From the NCBI GenBank assembly GCA_023264755.1, contig JAHFVB010000013.1:8266-21716 (forward strand): a DNA stretch of 13,451 nucleotides. The letters are read 5' to 3'. The position numbers and the translations under genes were made by a program. The notes under the pieces are model-generated. The model made no database searches. It saw only the letters and a list, made by a program, of their open reading frames with translations, and was not told the DNA's origin. This stretch comes from Mycobacterium sp. Lineage in GTDB: Bacteria; Actinomycetota; Actinomycetes; Mycobacteriales; Mycobacteriaceae. This document shows, piece by piece, positions 1-6,430 of this stretch; within the stretch, counting starts at the first letter, position 1, and every line of letters starts with the position of its first letter.

Positions 1-1
1 C

Positions 2-700
2 GTCTTCCACCCCGATCGCATGGCCAGCCGCATCCTCGGCATGGGCGACGTGCTGTCGCTCATCGAGCAGGCCGAGCAGGTCTTCGACCAGCAGAAGGCC
101 GAGGAGGCCGCCGCCAAGATCGGTTCGGGTGAGCTCACGCTGGAGGACTTCCTCGAGCAGATGCTGATGATCCGCAAGATGGGTCCCATCGGCAACCTGC
201 TGGGCATGCTGCCCGGCGCGGGCCAGATGAAGGATGCCCTGGCCGCCGTCGACGACAGCCAACTCGACCGTGTGCAGGCCATCATCCGCGGCATGACGCC
301 GCAGGAGCGCGCCGATCCCAAGATCATCAATGCGTCGCGGCGGCTGCGCATCGCCAACGGCTCCGGCGTCGCGGTCTCCGAGGTCAACCAGCTGGTCGAC
401 AGGTTCTTCGAGGCGCGCAAGATGATGTCGTCGATGGCCGGTCAAATGGGAATGCCATTCGGCCGCAAGACTTCTGCGCGCAAAGTGGCAAAAGGAAAGA
501 ACAAGCAAGCCGGGAAGAAGGGACGCAAGTCCGGAGCCGGCCCCACGCCGCCGAAGACGCGCAATCCGTTCGGAATGGACCCTAGCGCGCTGCCCGCCGG
601 ATTCCCCGACTTGTCGAACATGCCCAAGGGACTCGACGAGCTTCCGCCGGGCTTGGCCGACATCGACCTGTCGAAGCTGAAGTTCCCCGGCCAGAAGTAA
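2..700 (+). CDS. ffh: Signal recognition particle protein Ffh (SRP54), C-terminal part, 5' truncated
   Basis: The reading frame is open from base 2 (first visible residues VFHPDRMASRILGMGD) to a TAA at 698-700, so 232 residues of Ffh are present and the N and most of the G domain lie before the window. Ffh is the GTPase that binds 4.5S RNA and signal peptides of nascent chains and docks with FtsY at the membrane. Visible parts are the end of the G domain, the methionine-rich M domain (EQMLMIRKMGPIGNLLGMLP), and the RNA-binding helix signature SRRLRIANGSG around nt 335-367. A lysine/glycine/proline-rich tail follows from about nt 460, with ordered-looking SKLKFPGQK at the end; long tails are usual in actinobacterial Ffh. 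The next gene begins 2 nt after the stop, so the two are probably cotranscribed. The ATG at 20 is internal, not a start. Identification is secure. Confidence 0.97.
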   Translation, partial: VFHPDRMASRILGMGDVLSLIEQAEQVFDQQKAEEAAAKIGSGELTLEDFLEQMLMIRKMGPIGNLLGMLPGAGQMKDALAAVDDSQLDRVQAIIRGMTPQERADPKIINASRRLRIANGSGVAVSEVNQLVDRFFEARKMMSSMAGQMGMPFGRKTSARKVAKGKNKQAGKKGRKSGAGPTPPKTRNPFGMDPSALPAGFPDLSNMPKGLDELPPGLADIDLSKLKFPGQK

Positions 701-702
701 GC

Positions 703-1791
703 GTGGCGCTACACGTTCGCGGCCGCGGGCTGCCCGACGGCGAGCCCGTCGAATGGTGGATCGTCGACGGGCTGCTCAGCGCGGAGCCGGTAGCCAACGC
801 CGACACCGTGTTCGGCGCCGACGGGGGAGCCGGCTGGATCGTTCCCGGACTGGTCGACGCACACTGCCACGTCGGGCTCGGGGAGCACGGTGCCACCGAG
901 CTCGACGAGGCGATCGACCAAGCCCGTACCGAGCGGGACGCCGGCGCGCTGCTGCTGCGCGACGCCGGTTCGCCGGTGGACACACGCAGCCTCGACCAGC
1001 ACGCCGACCTTCCGACGATCATTCGCGCGGGGCGACATCTGGCCCGGCCGAAGCGGTATTCGCGGGGTTTCGCCATCGAGCTCGAGGACGAGTCGCAGCT
1101 GCCCGACTACGTTGCCGAGCAGGCCCGGTTCGGCGACGGGTGGGTCAAGCTGGTGGGGGACTGGATCGACCGCAGTGTCGGCGATCTCGCACCGCTGTGG
1201 TCCGACGAGGTGCTACGCCGTGCCATCGACGCCGCACATGCCAACGGCGCCAGGGTGACTGCGCACGTCTTCGGGGAGGAGGCGTTGCCCGGGTTGATCG
1301 GCGCGGGCATCGACTGCATCGAGCACGGCACCGGGCTGACCGACGACACGATCGCGGCGATGGTCACACATGGCACCGCGCTGGTGCCGACGTTGATCAA
1401 CATCGAGAACTTTCCCGGCATCGCCGATGAGGCAAGCAAGTATCCGACCTACGCCAAGCACATCCGGGAGCTGTACGCGAGCTGCCACCAGCGGGTGGCC
1501 GCAGCTCACGAGGCCGGCGTCCCGATCTACGCCGGCACCGATGCCGGCAGCATGGTCGCCCACGGCCGCATCGCCGACGAGGTCGATGCGCTCAAGCGCG
1601 TCGGACTGAGTCCGACGGCCGCGCTGGGTGCGGCGTGCTGGGATGCCCGCGCCTGGCTGGGTCGCCCCGCTCTCGAACACGGCGCCTCGGCCGACCTATT
1701 GTGCTACGCCGAGGATCCTCGCGCCGGTGCCGGCGTGCTCGTACACCCGACACTGATCATGTTGCGCGGGAGGATATTCGGGGGCAGGTAG
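703..1791 (+). CDS. Metal-dependent amidohydrolase (Rv2915c-like)
   Basis: This is a 362-residue protein of the amidohydrolase superfamily (TIM-barrel hydrolases related to imidazolonepropionase and prolidase-type enzymes). Metal-site residues appear in the expected order: HxH in VDAHCHV (His54, His56), a probable carboxylated lysine in GWVKLVGDW (Lys149), His188 in TAHVFGEE, His208 in CIEHGTGL and the catalytic Asp280 in AGTDAGSM. The short N- and C-terminal segments form the small beta-sandwich usual in the family. The start is a GTG only 2 nt after the ffh stop with no clear Shine-Dalgarno sequence, so translation is probably coupled to ffh. No signal peptide is seen; the protein should be cytosolic. 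It appears to be the counterpart of M. tuberculosis Rv2915c, which also follows ffh. The substrate cannot be read from sequence; a cyclic amide or N-acyl/dipeptide-like compound is the family expectation. Confidence 0.88.
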   Translation: MALHVRGRGLPDGEPVEWWIVDGLLSAEPVANADTVFGADGGAGWIVPGLVDAHCHVGLGEHGATELDEAIDQARTERDAGALLLRDAGSPVDTRSLDQHADLPTIIRAGRHLARPKRYSRGFAIELEDESQLPDYVAEQARFGDGWVKLVGDWIDRSVGDLAPLWSDEVLRRAIDAAHANGARVTAHVFGEEALPGLIGAGIDCIEHGTGLTDDTIAAMVTHGTALVPTLINIENFPGIADEASKYPTYAKHIRELYASCHQRVAAAHEAGVPIYAGTDAGSMVAHGRIADEVDALKRVGLSPTAALGAACWDARAWLGRPALEHGASADLLCYAEDPRAGAGVLVHPTLIMLRGRIFGGR

Positions 1792-1798
1792 CCGGCTA
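1789..1798. repeat. 10-bp perfect palindrome spanning two convergent stop codons
   Basis: TAGCCGGCTA is a perfect palindrome whose two ends are the TAG stop of the amidohydrolase (plus strand, 1789-1791) and the TAG stop of the flavoprotein (minus strand, 1796-1798). No T-tract follows in either direction, and the stem is too short to call a terminator. It is the simplest of three similar structures at the convergent junctions. Confidence 0.5.
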
Positions 1799-3457
1799 GT
1801 ACACGTCGCGGACGTACCGGTGCTCCTTGATGAGCTCGTTGACGTAGGCGTGGGCGGCGGTCGCATCCATCCGCCCGCAGCAGGCCACGATGTCGTGCAA
1901 CGTCGCGTCGACGTCCTTGGCCATCCGCTTCTCGTCGCCGCACACGTACACGTGCGCACCGTCCTGGAGCCAACCGAACAACTCAGCCGCGTGCTCCCGC
2001 ATGCGTTGCTGGACATAGGTCTTCGGAACGCCGGTCGCTCCCTCGCGGGAGAACGCGAGATCCAGCCGGGTCAGCGTGCCCGACTCGGCGAATCCCTGCA
2101 ATTCGTCGCCGTAGAGGAAGTCGGTATCGCGCCGGCGGGCTCCGAAGAACAGCCAGGACCGCCCCGACGCCTGGGTGAGCTGACGTTCCTGTAGGAACCC
2201 CCGAAATGGGGCGATGCCGGTGCCCGGTCCGATCATGATGATCGGCACGTCGGCCGCCGGTAGCCGGAAGGTCTGGTTGGGGCGCAGGTGCACGTCGACC
2301 GAATCGCCGCGGTCGGCCAGGTACGTCGAGGCCACGCCGCCGTGCCTGCGGTTGCCGTCCGAGTAGCGGACGGTGTCCACCGTCAGATGCACCCGTTCGG
2401 GGTGCGCCAACGGGCTGGACGCGATCGAGTAGTCGCGAAACTGGAGCGGACGCAACGTGTCCAGGACCTCGTCGAGGGTGAGCCCGGCCAGCCGGACGAG
2501 GTCGAGCACGTCCTTGCCGTACCAGCGCGAGTCCGGCCCCTCACCGGCGTCGTCGACGGGAGTCTCGCGCGTACCCAGGGTGCTGTTGGCCACCAGCGCC
2601 AGCAGGGCCCGGGAGGGTGTCCGGATCTCGAGGTGGTCGGAGAGCAGGACACCCAGTGGCTCGTCGTGATCGGCGACGGCGTGATCGGGACCCACGCCCC
2701 ATTCGGCGAGCAGCTGCTCGATGAGCAGGGGATCGTTGGTGGCGTGTACGGCGAGGGAATCGCCGGCCTGGTAGGTGATCCCGGAGCCGGCGAGGTCCAG
2801 TTCGTAGTGCCGGACCTCCTTGTCCGACTGTGCCGCGGTGAGCCGTCGGTTGACCACCAGCCGGGCCGCGAAGCGATGATGGCGCTCCCGGGTCGGCGGT
2901 TCGACGCGATCGGCTGGCTGCGGGTGGCCTGCGTTCACCGAGCCGGTCACGGGGCCGACCACCGAGCCGGCCACCGAGCCGGCCACGGTGGGACCCGCGT
3001 GCTCGGCTTGCAGCAGCTTGAGCACGTCAGCCGTCCATGCGGCGGCCGGCGTTTCGTAGTAGCCGTCCACGTCGACTCGCGCCAATAGTCGGGTGGCGCC
3101 CAGTCCCTCGAGCCGTTCGTCCAGCAACTTGCCTGCGTTGCAGAAGTTCTCGTAGGACGTGTCGCCGAGGGCCAGCACCGCGAAGCTCAGGTGTTCGAGG
3201 CGGTCGGTGGCGGCGCTGATCGCCTCCCAGAACAGCTGCGCGTTGTCGGGGAACTCGCCGTCGCCGAACGTCGAGCAGACCGTGACGAAGTGGGTCGCGG
3301 ACTGCAGGTCGGCAAGTTCGACCTGGTTGAGTTCGATTGCGCTGGCTGGTATGCCGGCGGCTCCGGCGGCCTCGGCGAAGCTCATCGCGGCGTCTTCGGA
3401 GTTGCCCATGTCGGTGCCGTAGGCGACGATCATCGAGAATTCGCGGTCACCGGTCAC
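1796..3457 (-). CDS. CysJ-like NADPH-dependent diflavin reductase (sulfite reductase flavoprotein / P450 reductase family)
   Basis: A 553-residue protein with the full diflavin reductase layout that passes electrons NADPH to FAD to FMN to a partner protein. The FMN/flavodoxin domain is about residues 8-150 (YGTDMGNSE phosphate loop, CSTFGDGEFP, LALGDTSYENFCNAG). A low-complexity linker (159-174) follows. The FAD domain carries RDYSIASSP (341-349) and GGVASTYL (373-380). The NADPH domain carries IGPGTGIAPFRGF (409-421), FFGARRRDTDFLYGDEL, AFSREG and YVCGDEKRMAKDV. The C-terminus RYVRDVY closely resembles that of enterobacterial CysJ, which is somewhat longer (about 600 residues). The GTG start is supported by GAGGAG six nt upstream; an ATG at codon 9 is the alternative. 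No haem-protein partner (CysI or P450) lies in the window, so the acceptor is unknown. An iron-box-like operator precedes it. Confidence 0.9.
   Translation of the reverse strand: MTGDREFSMIVAYGTDMGNSEDAAMSFAEAAGAAGIPASAIELNQVELADLQSATHFVTVCSTFGDGEFPDNAQLFWEAISAATDRLEHLSFAVLALGDTSYENFCNAGKLLDERLEGLGATRLLARVDVDGYYETPAAAWTADVLKLLQAEHAGPTVAGSVAGSVVGPVTGSVNAGHPQPADRVEPPTRERHHRFAARLVVNRRLTAAQSDKEVRHYELDLAGSGITYQAGDSLAVHATNDPLLIEQLLAEWGVGPDHAVADHDEPLGVLLSDHLEIRTPSRALLALVANSTLGTRETPVDDAGEGPDSRWYGKDVLDLVRLAGLTLDEVLDTLRPLQFRDYSIASSPLAHPERVHLTVDTVRYSDGNRRHGGVASTYLADRGDSVDVHLRPNQTFRLPAADVPIIMIGPGTGIAPFRGFLQERQLTQASGRSWLFFGARRRDTDFLYGDELQGFAESGTLTRLDLAFSREGATGVPKTYVQQRMREHAAELFGWLQDGAHVYVCGDEKRMAKDVDATLHDIVACCGRMDATAAHAYVNELIKEHRYVRDVY
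2937..2984 (-). repeat. Four 12-bp tandem units encoding the AGSV-type linker of the diflavin reductase
   Basis: On the plus strand four imperfect 12-bp units follow one another: ACCGAGCCGGTC, ACGGGGCCGACC, ACCGAGCCGGCC, ACCGAGCCGGCC, the last two identical. On the minus strand they encode AGSV-AGSV-VGPV-TGSV (residues 159-174) between the FMN and FAD domains. The unit length is a multiple of three, so copy number can change without a frameshift. It looks like a small coding minisatellite at a position where a flexible hinge is tolerated. Confidence 0.75.
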
Positions 3458-3463
3458 GGGCGG

Positions 3464-3469
3464 CTCCTC
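3464..3469 (-). promoter_or_regulatory. Shine-Dalgarno for the diflavin reductase
   Basis: Reads GAGGAG on the minus strand, six nt before the GTG at 3457. This supports the GTG over the downstream ATG at 3433, which would shorten the protein by eight residues without losing the FMN-binding loop. Confidence 0.7.
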
Positions 3470-3496
3470 GGGGTCACGCGCGGGAGCATCCCCACG

Positions 3497-3515
3497 CTAG
3501 CTTAGGGTCACCTTA
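3497..3515 (-). promoter_or_regulatory. Candidate IdeR/DtxR iron box overlapping a -10 element
   Basis: The 19-mer CTAGCTTAGGGTCACCTTA (plus strand) agrees with the DtxR/IdeR consensus TWAGGTTAGSCTAACCTWA at 15 of 19 positions by eye; read on the minus strand (TAAGGTGACCCTAAGCTAG) it also agrees at 15. A TAAGCT hexamer (minus strand, 3504-3499) matches the mycobacterial -10 consensus TANNNT and lies inside the box, 41 nt before the GTG of the diflavin reductase. Overlap of operator and -10 is what is expected of repression by iron-loaded IdeR. The box is about 100 nt upstream of the divergent cyclase and could affect it as well. Binding is inferred, not shown. Confidence 0.55.
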
Positions 3516-3605
3516 CTTCGAGCCGATCTGCCGTGGGGTGCTCCCTTTCCGCCGAGGGCGCGGGGCGGCTGTGGACTGGCTCCGCAAGCACCATCGGGGC
3601 CACCG

Positions 3606-3611
3606 TAGGCT
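3606..3611 (+). promoter_or_regulatory. -10 element (TAGGCT) for a probably leaderless cyclase mRNA
   Basis: TAGGCT fits TANNNT and lies 7 nt before the ATG at 3619, so transcription would start at or next to the A of the start codon. No Shine-Dalgarno sequence is visible before that ATG, which fits. No convincing -35 was found. Confidence 0.5.
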
Positions 3612-3618
3612 CACGCAC

Positions 3619-4542
3619 ATGCCGGACCAGCGCGCCCACTTCGACTTCGACATCCGCTTCGCCAACGGTGGAGACCTGTCCGGTAGGGGGTTTCGGCTGG
3701 ACCTGCCGTCGGCCGACCTCGACGAGGAGTCGATCGGGCGGATGCTGGTAGCCCATCTCGGGCTGGCCCTCGTCGACACCGTCGAGCTTCGCGAGCTGCG
3801 CATCGTGGAGGAACCGCACCGCGGCAGTCGGGGCGTCCAGCCGCAGTCGGATCCAGTCGAGCCCGCCACCCGCGTCGTCGATCTCAGCCATCCCATTCGG
3901 GCCGGGCTGATCACCTACCCGGGGCTGCCCGCGCCCGTCATCAGCCCGTACCTGACCCGGGCTGATTCTCGCGAGAAGTATGCGCCGGGAACGGAGTTCG
4001 CGATGGATGTCATCACGATGATCGGCAACACCGGCACCTACCTGGACTCGCCGTTCCATCGGTACTCGAACGGCGCCGACCTGGCCGGGCTCGACCTGGC
4101 GACGCTAGTCGGATTGCGCGCCGAGGTGTTCCACCTCGACGACGCCTGGAACGGGCAGCGGCGCGGGCTCGGGGCGAACGTCCTGGCCGACCGTGACGTG
4201 CGTGGCGCCGCGGTGCTGCTGCACACCGGCTGGGACCGCCACTTCGGCACGCCCGCCTACGGATTGGGTGCCCCGTTTCTGACTGCCGAGGGTGCCCGGC
4301 ACCTGATCGACGCGGGCGCCGTGCTGGTGGGCATCGACTCGGTCAACATCGACGACACGGAGTCCGGCGGCGAGCGGCCCGCGCACACCCTGTTGTTGGG
4401 CGCCGGGGTGCACGTCGTCGAGCACCTCACCGGGCTCGGTGCGCTGCCGCCGCGCGGAACGCGGTTCACCGCAGCGCCGCCCGCGGTCGAGGGGTTCGGC
4501 ACGTTCCCCGTGCGCGCGTTCGCCGAATGGGTCAGTGACTGA
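3619..4542 (+). CDS. Cyclase / kynurenine-formamidase-like protein with N-terminal extension
   Basis: A 307-residue protein. Residues about 85-305 match the cyclase family (PF04199 type; kynurenine formamidase, isatin hydrolase and relatives): VVDLSHPI near the start of the domain, the metal-motif region IGNTGTYLDSPFHRY (136-149), LLHTGWDRHFG, VGIDSVNIDD, ERPAHTLLLGAGVHVVEHL and GTFPVRAFA. The usual HxGTHxDxPxH metal motif reads NTGTYLDSPFH, so both early histidines are replaced (Asn137, Tyr141) while Asp143 and His147 remain. Residues 1-80 form an extra N-terminal region I do not recognise. The frame is open further upstream, but that stretch is arginine-rich read-through; the ATG at 3619 is chosen because a TAGGCT -10 lies 7 nt before it. 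No signal peptide. The last 11 nt overlap the convergent DD-peptidase gene. The substrate is unknown; hydrolysis of an amide or lactone is the family expectation. Confidence 0.85.
   Translation: MPDQRAHFDFDIRFANGGDLSGRGFRLDLPSADLDEESIGRMLVAHLGLALVDTVELRELRIVEEPHRGSRGVQPQSDPVEPATRVVDLSHPIRAGLITYPGLPAPVISPYLTRADSREKYAPGTEFAMDVITMIGNTGTYLDSPFHRYSNGADLAGLDLATLVGLRAEVFHLDDAWNGQRRGLGANVLADRDVRGAAVLLHTGWDRHFGTPAYGLGAPFLTAEGARHLIDAGAVLVGIDSVNIDDTESGGERPAHTLLLGAGVHVVEHLTGLGALPPRGTRFTAAPPAVEGFGTFPVRAFAEWVSD
4532..4542. repeat. Palindromic overlap of two convergent stop codons
   Basis: TCAGTGACTGA is an 11-nt perfect inverted repeat around a central G. It is exactly the overlap between the cyclase (TGA at 4540-4542) and the minus-strand DD-peptidase (TGA read from 4534-4532). 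Confidence 0.5.
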
Positions 4543-5374
4543 AGCCCCAGTCGAACAACCCAATTGCCTGCCCGTACAAGTCGCCGGTCCCATACATCAG
4601 CACGGCGATGAGTCGGCGTCCGTTGCGTTGGGCGGCCGTGACGAGCGTCTTGCGGGCCAGGTCGGTGTATCCGGTCTTGCCTGCGAAGTCACCCGGGTAG
4701 CGGGTCAGCAGCTCGTTCTGGGCGTCGAGCTTCTTGGAGGCGCCGTCCTTGCCGGGGAAGTACACCGACTGAGTCTGGAAGATCTGCGCGATCAACGGAT
4801 ACTTCAGCGCCTGACGGTAGATGAGCGCGAGATCGAATGGGGTGGTGGTGGTTTCCCACCCGGGTCCGTCGAGCCCGGATGGCGACGACGCGTGCGTGTT
4901 GCGCGCACCCAGGCTCTGCGCCTTGGCGTTCATCGCGGCCACCGCCACCCGCTGGCCACCGAGCATGTCGGCCAACATGTTGGCCGCATCGTTGCCCGAG
5001 ACCATCAGAAGTCCGGTGAGCAGTTGGGTGGTCGTGTAGGCCTGACCCGGCACCAGGCCCACGCACGAGCACTCCACCTGGGTGTGGCTCTGGTTGGCCC
5101 GCGCAAAGGAGTTCGGGTTCAAGTGGTCGAGCACGACCATCGCCAGCAGCGGCTTGATGGTGCTCGCCGGCGCGTGTGAGCCGGTGGGATCGCGGCTGGC
5201 CAGCACCTGCCCGGTGTCCAGGTCGGCAAGCAGCCAGGCTTGCGCCGGACCATCCGGCGGCGCGACGGCCGCGACGGGTTGCACGTCGGGCTGGGCGGCG
5301 GCGATTGGCACACTCGACATCACGCTCACCATCGCCGTCAGTGCGAACGCCAACGTGGTGAGCACTTTCCGCAC
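4532..5374 (-). CDS. Secreted D-alanyl-D-alanine carboxypeptidase, diverged DacB2 paralogue
   Basis: A 280-residue penicillin-binding-protein-type DD-peptidase (peptidase S11). It would trim the terminal D-Ala of peptidoglycan stem peptides outside the cytoplasmic membrane. The three active-site motifs are intact: SxxK in PASTIK (Ser71, Lys74), SxN in VSGNDAAN (Ser126, Asn128) and KTG in AGKTGYTD (233-235). The N-terminus is a typical signal peptide (MRK, hydrophobic stretch about 4-24, AAA before residue 28). A CxC (Cys102, Cys104) is shared with the neighbour and may form a disulphide or bind metal. No C-terminal membrane anchor is seen. It resembles the adjacent dacB2 over the whole length and probably arose by tandem duplication. 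The start is a GTG without a Shine-Dalgarno sequence but with TAGGCT 6 nt before it. Confidence 0.92.
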   Translation of the reverse strand: MRKVLTTLAFALTAMVSVMSSVPIAAAQPDVQPVAAVAPPDGPAQAWLLADLDTGQVLASRDPTGSHAPASTIKPLLAMVVLDHLNPNSFARANQSHTQVECSCVGLVPGQAYTTTQLLTGLLMVSGNDAANMLADMLGGQRVAVAAMNAKAQSLGARNTHASSPSGLDGPGWETTTTPFDLALIYRQALKYPLIAQIFQTQSVYFPGKDGASKKLDAQNELLTRYPGDFAGKTGYTDLARKTLVTAAQRNGRRLIAVLMYGTGDLYGQAIGLFDWGFSH

Positions 5375-5380
5375 CAGGTG

Positions 5381-5386
5381 AGCCTA
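5381..5386 (-). promoter_or_regulatory. -10 element (TAGGCT) for a probably leaderless DD-peptidase mRNA
   Basis: On the minus strand TAGGCT is followed by exactly 6 nt and then the GTG start at 5374, the spacing expected when transcription begins at the first base of the start codon. This suggests the paralogue has its own promoter and is not only read through from dacB2. Confidence 0.5.
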
Positions 5387-5434
5387 ATCGGGCCACGACT
5401 CGGTCGGGTTTCCGTGGGCATGCGGCTGGGTCTC

Positions 5435-5460
5435 GAAAGGGTTGCGGAACGGCAACTTTC
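5435..5460 (-). terminator. Imperfect hairpin after dacB2, possible terminator
   Basis: GAAAGGGTTGC (5435-5445) can pair with GCAACTTTC (5452-5460) as a 9-bp stem with a two-G bulge and a 6-nt loop. It begins 12 nt past the dacB2 stop in the direction of transcription. No U-tract follows, as is common for mycobacterial candidate terminators. It may separate dacB2 from its paralogue. Confidence 0.3.
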
Positions 5461-5471
5461 GTCAGCTGCGA

Positions 5472-6362
5472 CTACAGCGTGCCGACGCCGGTGGGCGAGC
5501 GCTGGGCGAAGCCCCAGTCGAGCAGGCCGGTGGCCTGGTCCCAGTAGGTCGGGCCACCCTCGACGACCAAGCCGTACATCATCGCGACCACCAGCCGCCG
5601 GCCGTCGCGCTCCGCGGCACCCACGAACGTCTTGCGGGCCACGTCGGTGAAGCCGGTCTTGCCGCCCAGCATGCCCGGGTAGCGGAAGAGCAGCTCGTCT
5701 TGATTGACCAGGTTCACCGGTCCGGTGTCGCCGGGGAACGGTGCCGAAGGCGACGACGTGAGCTGGGCGAACACCGGATTGGCGAGTGCCGCGCGGAATA
5801 TCACCGCCAGATCGTGCGGGGTGGTGTACCCGTCGATGCCGGGCCCGTTGAGCCCGGACGGCGATCCGGCGTGGGTGTCGACCGCACCCAATGCGGCGGC
5901 CTTTGCGTTCATCTTCGCCACGGCAGCGTCGGTGCCGCCCAGCATGTGGGCCAGGGTGTTGGCGGCATCGTTGCCCGACACCAGGAGCAGTCCGTTCAGC
6001 AGCTCCCGGGTGGTGTACGTGTGACCGGCCTTCACACCTACACAGTTGCATTCCACGGTGGCGTCGGCCGCATCGGCGACGACGGTCGCCTCCAGCGGGA
6101 GCTCGTCGAGCACGACCAACGCGAGCAGCGTCTTGATGGTGCTCGCGGGCGCGTGCCGGGCGTTTGCGTCGCGTTCGGCGAGGATCTGGCCGCTGTCCAG
6201 GTCGGCGACGATCCACGTGGGGGCCGGTCCATTGGGAATCGGTGCCGCACTCGCGGAAGCGACGTCGACGTCGGCCCGCACCACCGGCGGGTCGATCGCG
6301 ATGGACGCGGTGAGCAGGGTGGCCAGGGACAAGGCGGCGGCACCCAGGGAGCTGGCCAACAT
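5472..6362 (-). CDS. dacB2: Secreted D-alanyl-D-alanine carboxypeptidase DacB2
   Basis: A 296-residue DD-carboxypeptidase of family S11, counterpart of M. tuberculosis DacB2 (Rv2911, about 291 aa), which ends in a very similar tail (here WDQATGLLDWGFAQ ... VGTL). It acts on D-Ala-D-Ala of peptidoglycan outside the membrane. Numbering from the GTG at 6371 (subtract 3 for the ATG), SxxK is PASTIK (Ser77, Lys80), SxN is VSGNDAAN (Ser132, Asn134) and KTG is GGKTGFTD (238-240); a CxC sits at 108 and 110. A hydrophobic N-terminal signal sequence precedes ADVDV. The ATG at 6362 is preferred over the in-frame GTG at 6371 because TAGGGT lies 7 nt before the ATG and overlaps the GTG, arguing for a leaderless mRNA starting at the ATG. 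It is divergent from the NAGGN operon, and a second copy follows 97 nt downstream. Confidence 0.93.
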   Translation of the reverse strand: MLASSLGAAALSLATLLTASIAIDPPVVRADVDVASASAAPIPNGPAPTWIVADLDSGQILAERDANARHAPASTIKTLLALVVLDELPLEATVVADAADATVECNCVGVKAGHTYTTRELLNGLLLVSGNDAANTLAHMLGGTDAAVAKMNAKAAALGAVDTHAGSPSGLNGPGIDGYTTPHDLAVIFRAALANPVFAQLTSSPSAPFPGDTGPVNLVNQDELLFRYPGMLGGKTGFTDVARKTFVGAAERDGRRLVVAMMYGLVVEGGPTYWDQATGLLDWGFAQRSPTGVGTL

Positions 6363-6369
6363 CGTCGCC

Positions 6370-6375
6370 ACCCTA
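6370..6375 (-). promoter_or_regulatory. -10 element (TAGGGT) for a probably leaderless dacB2 mRNA
   Basis: On the minus strand TAGGGT fits TANNNT and is followed by 7 nt and the ATG at 6362. The last two bases also form the start of the in-frame GTG at 6371, so if this -10 is used that GTG cannot be the start. Confidence 0.45.
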
Positions 6376-6430
6376 TCGGGTCGACCTACGGGTCGCTCGT
6401 GTGCGCTGTGCCACTCCGATTGATCTTGTG

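Noticed and set aside
3337..3618. N-terminal extension of the cyclase by 94 codons
   Set aside because: The extension is almost all Arg/Ser/Pro, overlaps the divergent reductase start and its iron box, and a well placed -10 precedes the ATG at 3619.
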